The notes below the pieces were generated by a model. The model was not told where the DNA came from. It saw nothing but the letters and a program-made list of their open reading frames with translations, and ran no database searches. Positions 45,378 to 54,175 of a stretch of 64,000 nucleotides of DNA are shown here, piece by piece. This stretch comes from Tritrichomonas musculus (Eukaryota > Parabasalia > Tritrichomonadida > Tritrichomonadidae), in the NCBI GenBank assembly GCA_039105265.1, contig JAPFFF010000056.1, positions 248,001 to 312,000 on the forward strand, in the 5' to 3' direction. The number at the start of each line of letters is the position of its first letter. Position 1 is the stretch's first letter. Position numbers and translations under genes: made by a program.

Positions 45378-46373
45378 ATGAATAACAGCAACCAAAAATC
45401 GGTATTCACAGCACTGCAAGAACTTAATTTGCAAGATCCAAATTGTATCAATATTAATAAGGACCATCAACTGTTTTCATATATCTCTGAAAGAAATAGG
45501 AGAGTCTTATTGTATTTAAGTAGTAATTACCATGAATTATTTGTACTTATTAATGGTAGTGAAGTAACGTTGAATTTACCTAAAAAAGTGGATTTCAAAG
45601 ATGAGAGAAATATAAATAATACAAACGATCCTAGTCTATTACGTTTATTCACAATAACTGTGGACCTTTTTTCTAATTTTGGTAATACAGATATCCAATT
45701 TGTTGAAAAATCATTTCCTGACCTAAATAAAACATATATACTATTGATTGGAGACTATGATTATAGATATGATGTAAAAGAAACAAATAATTTCTGTTAT
45801 CAACTATCTTCGAGCGTAGACGTTGATTGCACAGTTAAGCCAGTACCAATAATTATCTTTCTCTGTTTCGAAAAAGAAACATTCATGAGCCAATGGCAGA
45901 AAGTTCGATTGCGAAATAAAAATGAAGATGCTGATATTAAAGGTTTCAAATATGAATTTCAGGATTGGAAATACCATTTTCCAGTATTCAATGTATTCAA
46001 ATCAAATATCACAAGCCCCATCTTAAAAGTAAATACAAATAATTCACATCCTAGAGAGCCTTCCTTATTTAGTGGATATGACCCAAAAGTAAATATTGAA
46101 TATAATAATGAAAAACTTGATATACCCGATGAAATACGCCCAAAGAAGGTATTACCATCACCAATAACTGAATTCAAATATTTTTACCAAGAACCTGAAA
46201 AATCTAGTATAGCTCGTGATACATCTAAGAATCAAAAGGTTGCAAGTCCAACAGAAGCTAAAAATGATTTCTTGTCGCAAGCGAAGCTTGGGCCTGCTAT
46301 GCAGTCACAGGTAAATCCAGGAACAAATAAGGCGCATACAACAACATTCAAATTACCAGGTTCAAAAAAATAA
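45378..46373 (+). CDS. Hypothetical protein, 331 aa, two-domain
   Basis: Not recognised. The N-terminal ~180 residues look like an alternating alpha/beta domain (LLYLSSNYHELFVLINGSE, TYILLIGDYDYRYDV, VPIIIFLCFEKE). The remainder is Pro/Ser/Lys-rich and probably disordered, with a basic end (TFKLPGSKK). A double hairpin lies within the coding sequence at 46278-46304. The gene is convergent with the truncated 46408 gene. Contains two of the very few GATC sites of E5 (near 45436 and 45627). Confidence 0.65.
   Translation: MNNSNQKSVFTALQELNLQDPNCININKDHQLFSYISERNRRVLLYLSSNYHELFVLINGSEVTLNLPKKVDFKDERNINNTNDPSLLRLFTITVDLFSNFGNTDIQFVEKSFPDLNKTYILLIGDYDYRYDVKETNNFCYQLSSSVDVDCTVKPVPIIIFLCFEKETFMSQWQKVRLRNKNEDADIKGFKYEFQDWKYHFPVFNVFKSNITSPILKVNTNNSHPREPSLFSGYDPKVNIEYNNEKLDIPDEIRPKKVLPSPITEFKYFYQEPEKSSIARDTSKNQKVASPTEAKNDFLSQAKLGPAMQSQVNPGTNKAHTTTFKLPGSKK
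46278..46304 (+). repeat. Double-hairpin unit in the 331-aa gene
   Basis: CAAGC-GAA-GCTTG, spacer GGC, CTGC-TAT-GCAG, in the disordered C-terminal part. The frame is kept. Confidence 0.7.
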
Positions 46374-46407
46374 TTAGCAAGGATATAAAGTAGGAATAGT
46401 AATTTTT

Positions 46408-47598
46408 TTATGCTTCATCTTCATCGTCATCATCAGAAGGTTCCTCAACAATTTCAGCTGTAGCTGGCTTTTCAACAGTTCGCGACCTAATATATGATTT
46501 ATCACCAGCACCTTTATGTGCAGCCTTATATAATCCTTTGATTGTGGTGTAATTTCCACCAACTTGTGAATCAATCCAAGCATCAATATTTTCACCAAAT
46601 TTGTCTTGTAATTGCTTCTTTGTTGCTGTACTTACTTTATTTTCAATTATAGCTTGAGCTAACTGTGCATATTGGTCTTTCTTATCTTCTGTGAATCCAA
46701 GACCAGTCTTAAAGATGAGGTCATTTGTTTGCTCCAATATTTCTTGTAATACTCCTGATATTTCACCATCACTATTTATTTCTCCATCAACTGGCATAGT
46801 CGCTTTAATGCTTTCATTATATTCTTTTTGAATCATAACACCCAATTCAGCATTTACGGATTTTGGATGTAATTTCTTATATTTAACCCAATCACTCCAA
46901 TCATTGCGTTCATGGTCTTTCATCACTTTAGATTCATAACGTGCAATAAATATGGCTGTACATACTTTGAAATAACTAAATATACATTTTAATGGTTCCA
47001 AATCTTTGTATTCTTCAGTAGTAAATATATTGTATAAAACAGTTTGCCATATTTTTGAAAATATAGAACTCCACAAACCTCTTGCAGTAATTTTGGTACT
47101 GATTTTGGGTTTGGATAAACCAACAGATTGATATGAGTTTATTACTTTTTCTAATTTCTTATCAATTTCAGGTTTAAACTTACCTTCATTCCATTGTTCT
47201 GAAGTGTATTCCCATGTTCGTTTAGCTCCCATAAGATTCTTAAGCCATACTTCGAATGAATCATTTGTTTTACCAGCAATACGTTCGGTTTGCCATAATT
47301 TCTTATAAGGGTCTGCTTTAACAAGACGATATCCATTAATAATAACAGGCTTACCACGGGTATCAACAATAACAATATCTTCAACTCTATCACCGTTTAA
47401 ATCACAAATTGGATTACCGAGAGGGTCTTTAGTGTCATGCCTAGCTGGTACTAAACGATATAATGGATATCCATTTTTATCAAATCTTTTCTTGCAATAA
47501 GCTTCTGCTCCATCTCTTGTAGCACATTTAGGTGAAAACTTGACACGGTAGTAGTAATGATGTGTGCGACGTGCATCCCTATTAACTACTGGAACATT
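46408..47598 (-). CDS. Large conserved virion-module gene, C-terminal part, 5' truncated by E6
   Basis: The frame is open from 47598 without an initiating ATG before 47232. It aligns with the C-terminal part of the 723-aa protein at 57029: a calcium-loop-like segment (DLNGDRVEDIVIVDTRG), INGYRLVKADPYKKLW, GLSKPKIS and WSSIFSKIWQ. Beyond the point where the E6 copy is cut, this copy continues ~200 residues, helical, ending with an acidic tail (DDDDEDEA). The two truncated copies therefore cover overlapping but different parts of the family. The 5' end was lost at the E6 junction. Function unknown. Confidence 0.65.
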   Translation of the reverse strand, partial: NVPVVNRDARRTHHYYYRVKFSPKCATRDGAEAYCKKRFDKNGYPLYRLVPARHDTKDPLGNPICDLNGDRVEDIVIVDTRGKPVIINGYRLVKADPYKKLWQTERIAGKTNDSFEVWLKNLMGAKRTWEYTSEQWNEGKFKPEIDKKLEKVINSYQSVGLSKPKISTKITARGLWSSIFSKIWQTVLYNIFTTEEYKDLEPLKCIFSYFKVCTAIFIARYESKVMKDHERNDWSDWVKYKKLHPKSVNAELGVMIQKEYNESIKATMPVDGEINSDGEISGVLQEILEQTNDLIFKTGLGFTEDKKDQYAQLAQAIIENKVSTATKKQLQDKFGENIDAWIDSQVGGNYTTIKGLYKAAHKGAGDKSYIRSRTVEKPATAEIVEEPSDDDDEDEA

Positions 47599-48034
47599 TT
47601 ACACCACCCTACCTTACCGCGCACCTAGCTCAGGTATGAAAAAATCAAATGTGATACTCATTATAGTTTTTGACGTCGTTTCCATTACCGAACATACATA
47701 ATTTAGATAACTTTCTGAAATCCCCAGCAAACTCCCCCAAAACCCTACCACATCTACAAATACAAATTTCTGAATTTTGGGCTATCTACCTTACATAGAA
47801 GATTACAACACTCGCAATAGGCAATCTACAATTTCACATTTTAAATTTTACATGATGAAACACGAAAAACTGACCTTCCTAAGATAGGTGCACAAACATG
47901 AAAACCCTAGAACGATTTTTGCAAAAAATAATATTCACAAATGATATCACCATCTCTCATCACAAACGAGAATCACAAATTTATATTTCTTTTTTATTTT
48001 TCATTTTTTATTTCCATTTCACACAGTACTAAAC
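47599..48034. other. Left end region of E6
   Basis: About 436 bp without a gene. The tip should lie at or just right of 47599 (TTACACCACCCTACCTTACC). Not similar to the E1/E7 TIR or to the E5 left end. T-rich leader at 47985-48020. I see no repeats beyond scattered CCCC/AACCC words. Confidence 0.45.
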
Positions 48035-48727
48035 ATGAACACAAAAAATACTATCAGCACTCTTATTTCTTCAAATCAGCAAATACATGGAAATTACACA
48101 GATGAGCAAATTTCTGAATATTTTCAAGAACATAATTGTACTATACTACGATTTCCTAAGAACGGATATTCAGAAAGTGCTCTGACATTCTATCGTAATG
48201 ACGATCCTAGCAGAATAATGTACACTACACTAGGAAGATTTGTAAGAAATCCAAATAAATTATACCAAAAAGACTATGGTTATATGCGCAAAAATAATAT
48301 AATATTAACAGAGACAAAAGAACAAAGATTAGAAAAACAAAGACAAGATTATGAAAACAAATTACGAGAGTCTATGAAGCAAGAAGATTGTATACTGACT
48401 TCTAAATATGAAGGTTCTCTTAAGCATGTACACTATACATATAACGATTTTGATTACAGAGTAACACCAGCAAATTGGAATGCAGGAGCAAGACCGCATC
48501 AAGCAAAATGTATAAGATATACTCACGAACATATAGCACAGTTATTTGCACAAGAAGGTTGCAAACTTATTTCTCAGTACCAGAATCAAAAATCAAAACT
48601 TACTTATGAATATAAAGGACGAACATTCCAAGTTGTCTATAATGATTGGAAATTCTATCATAGTCGTCCACATTTAGGTCAAGTTCATACTTACTTCACA
48701 GAGGAAATAGATAGAGAATTTAATTAA
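48035..48727 (+). CDS. Three-repeat putative DNA-binding protein, 230 aa
   Basis: Three related ~55-residue units: FQEHNCTILRF..., MKQEDCILTSKY...YTYNDFDYRVTPANW, and FAQEGCKLISQY...LTYEYKGRTFQVVYNDW. The units share (E/D)xC-x-(I/L)-x-(S/R)-x-Y, a beta pair with (F)xV, and W-(N/K) followed by RPH in the last two. The pattern recalls small DNA-binding domains associated with homing endonucleases (DUF723-like), as inference. It is 87 bp upstream of the polymerase, same strand, so may be a replication partner. Confidence 0.65.
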   Translation: MNTKNTISTLISSNQQIHGNYTDEQISEYFQEHNCTILRFPKNGYSESALTFYRNDDPSRIMYTTLGRFVRNPNKLYQKDYGYMRKNNIILTETKEQRLEKQRQDYENKLRESMKQEDCILTSKYEGSLKHVHYTYNDFDYRVTPANWNAGARPHQAKCIRYTHEHIAQLFAQEGCKLISQYQNQKSKLTYEYKGRTFQVVYNDWKFYHSRPHLGQVHTYFTEEIDREFN

Positions 48728-48814
48728 AAAACTTTGCTCATATTTTTGTATTTCTTAATTTTTAATATTTTTATTATTTTTATTTTTATTCTTACACAAA
48801 CATCCAAACTCACA

Positions 48815-51800
48815 ATGACAAAAATAATTCCAACATCAGCATTTGATTTACCACAAGAAACATTAACGAAGATTATTACAATTCTGAACACAAAATTACA
48901 TGCGAACATAAATTTGGATTCAGAAGACAGAGAACAAAATATAACAAACTTATGTAAGTATCTTAATGAAAACGCAGCTTTTGATATTCTCTTTGACTCT
49001 GAACTTGAAACCGAAGATATAATGCCAGATGAGACTCTTGGCGAAGTTGATATCAATAATTATGTTGAAGAAATTCTCAAACAAAGAACAAAACAAATAG
49101 AAGAAAACATAGAAATTGCAAAGAAAACTATAAATAGTGTTCTGGAGCAAATTAATACTGAACCTGAAAATCAAGAATTATATGAGTATCTAGAGAAAAA
49201 TGGGAGTAACTTCAAAAGCAAACACAAAGATTTCCTCATCATCAACTTTCCTTATGATTTCGACAGAGCTGTAGCAGCTTTACAAGAATATGATTATCCA
49301 GAAATATTTGTAAAAGAGAGATATGATCATGGTGAGCCTATAGTTACATACTACTTCAACGAAATTTCATCTTTGGAAAACATATACGAATCTCTGTACA
49401 AAGTTTACAAAGATGAACTAAAACCTTTTAAAATTCACTTTCAGTTATCAGGTATCTTTGAAACAAGTACCTTTGACTTCGAAACTTATGAAGAAAAATA
49501 TGATTATGAGGCTAGAGAGATAAGATGGCAGAATTATAAATCTGCAATTCCAATAATAGTAAAAGATGAAAGAAACTTGGAAGAATGTAAAATGTATATA
49601 GAAACTGTGCTCAACAGCTATGAAACAACTTCATCAAATAACAAACTTACTATAGTACACTCAATTTCATTTACAGTTTCAAGAATGAGAAAGGTTACAG
49701 GTCATATCAAAAATCTTCCACAAATTTTCAAGAACAACAACAATTATATTATTGTAGATGATGAAGATGATAATTTATGTTGGTATAGATTTCTGGCTTG
49801 CTGTTTGTACCCAGAACTCACAAATCCTGAAAGTCAAAGAAAGAGTAAAAATATGGTCTACACTATTGAACATCGTACCAAGCGTGCCAAGAAGCTCCTT
49901 TTAGAAGAACATAACATAACATACACAACAAAAATACCAAATTATGGAAAAACAATTCTAGATCAGTTTCAAGGTTCAACGACAGAAGATATGATGAAAT
50001 CAGCAGAGAAACATAAAATCAATGTTAACATTTATGAGTACAATAATGATGAACAATATGATTTACAGGAACAATGGTATTTCAACGAAGAATATCCAAC
50101 ATTTTCTGCACTCTTGTTTGCCAAAGATAGAATTTTACATATAATGTTCATCAAAGATGCTGAGAAACTTACCGCAATTCATGTTTGTCCAAAATGCAAG
50201 TCTTATGTTCATTATGGTCACAGCAATCTAAAAAGATTTGAAGATCATATCAAACATTGTGATGGAAAGTTCAAAAAACAATTTGTACCTAACAAAGAAG
50301 CTCTACCATACTGCCCACATATCTTAAACAACACTGTCTATGAATACTGTCTCGCGCATGATCTAGAATGGAAGCCAAACATATATTATATGACTTATGA
50401 TTTTGAAACTATGGAGCAAGTTGTAAATGAAGAAGCTGGCAAGTCTACTCTTATAAACTCAAAACTCATACCACTCTCAGTTTCATCATGTGTGAAGTCT
50501 GCTTCTGGACTTACAACAAAGAACTTTAGCTTAAGAGATAGCAAAGATTTTATTCCACTTTGGTTGAATTGGCTTTTTGAAGAATCTTTGTTAATTTACG
50601 AAGATAAGCTAAAATATTCCTGTGTGCCAGAGAATATAGATCCAAATATTAATACTATTACTGTATTTGGCTTTAATTCTTCTAGGTTTGACAGTAATTT
50701 GTTCAAGAAATATTTAAACATGGAACACTGGAGTATAGATTCTACAAGTATTATAGGAACCTTATCATCTTTAAAACAATTTATACTCACTTCTTCTAAA
50801 TATCATACTTCTTTAAGATTTATAGATGCACAAGCTTTTGTGGCAGGAGGAACATTAAAACAATTTGGAGTGGATTTTGGAGGGCAGGAGAACAGTGTAA
50901 AAGGTATATTTCCATACGAGGTTATCAACAATGAGAATTACAATGAAGTTTTGTCGAAAACAGAACCTTTCGCATATGAAGATTTCTATAGTTATCTCAA
51001 TCAAAATAATCCTCTTTCTAAGAAAGATTATGAAGAATATGTGAAAGACAGCAAGAATTACAAAAATAGATGGGAATATTTGCTAGCTTACAACGACAAT
51101 GATGTAGAAATGATGATAAGACCTATAGACAATCTTATCAAAATGAATGCCGAGTATAAAGTAGACATGATTTCAAATTTATCTTTGTCAAAATGTTCAG
51201 CTTGTATCAAGTACGCTCTAGCTTATAAGAATTTCGATCCGCATGTAGATTACGATATTATCAACAAAGAAAATACTTTTAAACCTACTTCAAAATGGTG
51301 GAGATATAAATGTGAAAGTTATTTCAAGCAAGATCAGAAGTATAATCAAACTCATGCTACCAAACCAAGAAATTTAGAAAAGTGTATCTCTGTTGACGAC
51401 TATGATAAATTTTTAAAGATATACGAGAATTCTTGCTGTCATTTGTGTGGAGAACATTTCACAAACACAAACAAACCTACATTAGATAGAATTAACAATG
51501 ATATTGGACATGAGCTCGAAAATTGTAAACTTGCGTGTGCCGAGTGTAATAAGCTTCGTAAGAGAGATGATCCCAAAATAACAAGACTCAGAACACAACT
51601 TAAGAAATTTTGCAAATTACATCATCTTCCAACTCTCATAAATGATGAACAAGAATATTATAGTTTACGAAACAATATTACAGGTGGTCTTTCGAATGTG
51701 CAGCACAGATATAATATTAAAGGTGAAACTCATATAAACAAATTTCGTTATGATGCTGTCAACAATAAAGTTATCTCGTATGACACTCAGAATATTATGA

Positions 51801-53188
51801 CTCATGTTGTTGGAGTTGATTTTAATAGTCTTTATCCTTCCTCATTTTCTTCTACAAAACATGATTTTAACAAATATCATGGCGGCGTTATGTACATGCC
51901 AGGTAGCTTTAGATATAGAATAGATGTGAAAGACAAACAAACAAAACAAAAGGCTATAAATATTATTACAAGCAAGACAAGATTCCAGCCAAATCCAAAA
52001 TATTTATTCAAAGCAGAAGTGAAGTTAGTATGTCCAGCAAACAAGATAAATTATTTTATAAATTTCCCTCCTGTCTTCAGAAATATTAACATCAAAAATA
52101 ATGAAGATACAATTGGAAGTTATATGTACTCATATCTCCAAAAACACAAACTTGCTTCTTTAGACAAAGAAGAACGTAAATTAACAATGTTGCTCGATAC
52201 TTATGGTGAGTATATGACTTTCTCAAATTACTATCTTTGGTTTTTACTTGATCATGGTTTAGTATTAGAAGATGTAAAGAGTGTTTCTATTTATGAAGCT
52301 CACACAGGATTTCATGAATTTGTAACAACTTTCATGAAGAAACGGCAGGATATAATTGCAGGAAAGGTTACAGGAAATGAAAAATTTTATAAGATCAGCA
52401 TGAATGGTAGTTATGGTTACGATGGTATGAATTCTGAAAAGTTTTGTAAAGTAAAGATTTGTGATACTAACAAAGCTTATCAGTATATAATTTCACAAAC
52501 GTACATGAATGGTGCTAAATTATCTGATGATCTTTTTATTATACAGCAGCAACCTAGATTCTATCACTGTACAACTTGCTTGCAAGAGAGTTTCTGGACA
52601 CTAGATAATAGTAAGTTTTGGTATTTAACTTTCTATTACGATTTCATGAATAGATGTTTGGATATGAACAAACTTCATTTAACTTCACTTGATACAGATT
52701 CATATTACTGGGCTGTAGCAGGAGATCCTGCAAAAGATGAAGACCAAGAATTTAAGTATATCATCAAAGATCATGAATTTTATAAAAAGCATATTTACAA
52801 ATTCATGCCAAATCCAGATTTACATAGTATCTACGATGAAAAGAAAATATTAGGATTGTGTGTAGAGAAGTTTGGAGAAAATCAAGTTGCACTTGCACCA
52901 AAATGTTACACAATTTGGAATAACAATGGTAAAACAAAATCTCTGAAGTTGAAAGGAGTGAGCTTAAAGAAAAATAAGATTGTACATGAAGACTATGAAA
53001 ATATACTTGAAAATAATTCTCTCAAGCCTGGAATCAATATTAACTTGCAAATGAAAAATAGTACTATGTCAAAAGTCACTGTAAACAAAAATGCTCTCAC
53101 AGGACTACATACAAAAATGATAGTACTAGAGAATCAAGCTTGTGCACCTTTCATTACTGGACTCACAGCTAAAGATTATTCTTGTTAA
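48815..53188 (+). CDS. polB: DNA polymerase B with OTU-like region and internal HNH domain, 1457 aa
   Basis: ATG 48815 (MTKIIPTSAF) is chosen; upstream codons only translate the T-rich leader. In order: helical N-terminus; OTU-like Cys box DDNLCWYRFLACC (~325) with candidate His in LHIMFIKD (~445); zinc-finger-like CPKCKSY...HIKHC (~465); exonuclease TYDFETME (~530); an HNH/EndoVII-like domain CHLCGE...TLDRINNDIGHELEN...CAECNKLR (~873-910); polymerase motif A GVDFNSLYPSSF (~1001), motif B ISMNGSYGYDG (~1192), motif C SLDTDSYYW (~1291). The HNH lies between exonuclease and motif A. Same type as the E1 polymerase. Contains roughly fourteen GATC sites, unlike other elements. Confidence 0.9.
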   Translation: MTKIIPTSAFDLPQETLTKIITILNTKLHANINLDSEDREQNITNLCKYLNENAAFDILFDSELETEDIMPDETLGEVDINNYVEEILKQRTKQIEENIEIAKKTINSVLEQINTEPENQELYEYLEKNGSNFKSKHKDFLIINFPYDFDRAVAALQEYDYPEIFVKERYDHGEPIVTYYFNEISSLENIYESLYKVYKDELKPFKIHFQLSGIFETSTFDFETYEEKYDYEAREIRWQNYKSAIPIIVKDERNLEECKMYIETVLNSYETTSSNNKLTIVHSISFTVSRMRKVTGHIKNLPQIFKNNNNYIIVDDEDDNLCWYRFLACCLYPELTNPESQRKSKNMVYTIEHRTKRAKKLLLEEHNITYTTKIPNYGKTILDQFQGSTTEDMMKSAEKHKINVNIYEYNNDEQYDLQEQWYFNEEYPTFSALLFAKDRILHIMFIKDAEKLTAIHVCPKCKSYVHYGHSNLKRFEDHIKHCDGKFKKQFVPNKEALPYCPHILNNTVYEYCLAHDLEWKPNIYYMTYDFETMEQVVNEEAGKSTLINSKLIPLSVSSCVKSASGLTTKNFSLRDSKDFIPLWLNWLFEESLLIYEDKLKYSCVPENIDPNINTITVFGFNSSRFDSNLFKKYLNMEHWSIDSTSIIGTLSSLKQFILTSSKYHTSLRFIDAQAFVAGGTLKQFGVDFGGQENSVKGIFPYEVINNENYNEVLSKTEPFAYEDFYSYLNQNNPLSKKDYEEYVKDSKNYKNRWEYLLAYNDNDVEMMIRPIDNLIKMNAEYKVDMISNLSLSKCSACIKYALAYKNFDPHVDYDIINKENTFKPTSKWWRYKCESYFKQDQKYNQTHATKPRNLEKCISVDDYDKFLKIYENSCCHLCGEHFTNTNKPTLDRINNDIGHELENCKLACAECNKLRKRDDPKITRLRTQLKKFCKLHHLPTLINDEQEYYSLRNNITGGLSNVQHRYNIKGETHINKFRYDAVNNKVISYDTQNIMTHVVGVDFNSLYPSSFSSTKHDFNKYHGGVMYMPGSFRYRIDVKDKQTKQKAINIITSKTRFQPNPKYLFKAEVKLVCPANKINYFINFPPVFRNINIKNNEDTIGSYMYSYLQKHKLASLDKEERKLTMLLDTYGEYMTFSNYYLWFLLDHGLVLEDVKSVSIYEAHTGFHEFVTTFMKKRQDIIAGKVTGNEKFYKISMNGSYGYDGMNSEKFCKVKICDTNKAYQYIISQTYMNGAKLSDDLFIIQQQPRFYHCTTCLQESFWTLDNSKFWYLTFYYDFMNRCLDMNKLHLTSLDTDSYYWAVAGDPAKDEDQEFKYIIKDHEFYKKHIYKFMPNPDLHSIYDEKKILGLCVEKFGENQVALAPKCYTIWNNNGKTKSLKLKGVSLKKNKIVHEDYENILENNSLKPGININLQMKNSTMSKVTVNKNALTGLHTKMIVLENQACAPFITGLTAKDYSC

Positions 53189-53230
53189 AAACTTTATTCT
53201 TATTTTTGAATTTCTTTTGGAAACATAAAG

Positions 53231-53304
53231 AAAGTCCTAGCTCAGTGGTATTCTCATGAACATAAAGTTCCGCGGTTCGAAACACAGCTGGACCGACATT
53301 TTTT
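53231..53304 (+). tRNA. tRNA-like Pol III unit (probably degenerate)
   Basis: An A-box match (TAGCTCAGTGG, 53238-53248), a B-box match (GGTTCGAAAC, 53274-53283) and a T6 terminator (53299-53304) are spaced as in a tRNA gene. But the T-stem does not pair, only four acceptor pairs (GTCC/GGAC) form, and no proper anticodon loop can be drawn. Likely a tRNA-derived relic or Pol III-promoted small RNA. Confidence 0.4.
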
Positions 53305-53381
53305 CAAACTCCCAAGAAATGAAAAATAAAGCTGAAATGTGAAATAAAAGATGATTCTGAAATGTTAAATGAAAATAAATT

Positions 53382-53597
53382 ATGAAAACGGGTGTAGAAA
53401 TAATGACGGTTGTAGAAAGATTGAAAACTCACACAAATAATAAAAATACGGTTGTAGACATAATGACGGTTGTAGAAAGATTGAAAACTCACACAAATAA
53501 TAAAAATACGGTTGTAGACATAATGGCGGTTGTAGAAAGATTGAATACTATCACAAATATGATTATAAAGACGGCTGTAGACAGTTTTAGAGAATAA
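53382..53597 (+). repeat. 60-bp tandem repeats with open frame
   Basis: Two exact and one diverged copy of a 60-bp unit containing GACGGTTGTAGAAAGATTG. Because 60 is a multiple of three, a 71-codon frame with 20-residue repeats (TVVERLKTHTNNKN) stays open; there is no independent evidence for expression. Confidence 0.8.
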
Positions 53598-53624
53598 AAA
53601 TTGAATTCTATCACAAATCTAGAA

Positions 53625-53830
53625 AATGTAAACGGCAACAGGAAATAAACGTGCAACAGGAAATAAACGTGCTCCAAAATGTGAAAATATAAACGGCAAC
53701 GAGAAATAAACGTGCAAATCTAGAAATTATAAACGGCAACGAGAAATAAACGTGCAAATCTAGAAATTATAAACGGCAACAAGAAATAAACGTGCGAGAA
53801 TGGAAATTATAAACGGCAACAAGAATTAGA
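53625..53830 (+). repeat. ~38-bp AAACGGCAAC repeats
   Basis: Five to six units of AAACGGCAAC(A/G)(A/G)GAAATAAACGTGC plus AAATCTAGAAATTAT spacers. Together with the 60-bp repeats it fills the 687-bp gap between polymerase and the 99-aa gene. Confidence 0.8.
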
Positions 53831-53875
53831 AATCAAAAAACTCTTATATTATTTTTATTTTTATTTCAAACAACA

Positions 53876-54175
53876 ATGTCAGAACAAGAAATTTTAGAAT
53901 CCTTAGCTGAGATTAAACAACTTTTGAACGAAATCTTGCACAAACAACACAAACCTAAAACAAGAACAGCACCATTCAACAAAAGCAAAAATATGAATGA
54001 AGATCAAAGAAAGCAAGTTATAGAGTATATACAAAATGAGGATAACAAAGCTGAAATAGCAAAGTTACCAAAACACAAACAAATCTCATATGTAAGACGA
54101 GAACTCAAAGAAAAATATAATATAAATTTGTCTATTTACATGACTGACAAACTTATAAATAAGCTTAACTTTTGA
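53876..54175 (+). CDS. Small basic Maverick protein, 99 aa, wHTH-like
   Basis: Homologue of the 116-aa protein at 1388, without its acidic linker. N-terminal short coiled coil (ILESLAEIKQLLNEIL), basic block, RKQVIEYIQNE, KLPKHKQISYVRRELKEKY and SIYMTDKLI. Classic T-rich leader (TTATTTTTATTTTTATTTC) 12 bp before the ATG. The 3' end overlaps the convergent 952-aa gene by 11 bp. Confidence 0.75.
   Translation: MSEQEILESLAEIKQLLNEILHKQHKPKTRTAPFNKSKNMNEDQRKQVIEYIQNEDNKAEIAKLPKHKQISYVRRELKEKYNINLSIYMTDKLINKLNF

Noticed and set aside
48734-48814. Signal peptide or membrane anchor at the start of the E6 polymerase
   Set aside because: The Phe/Ile-rich extension is the translation of the T-rich leader; the same effect is seen at 5156 and 17671. 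The downstream ATG is the better start.
53382-53597. 71-aa repeat protein
   Set aside because: Frame kept only because the repeat length is a multiple of three; no support for expression.
53625-53830. Possible CRISPR-like array
   Set aside because: Spacers are near-identical and units vary; no cas genes; ordinary tandem repeats in a eukaryote.
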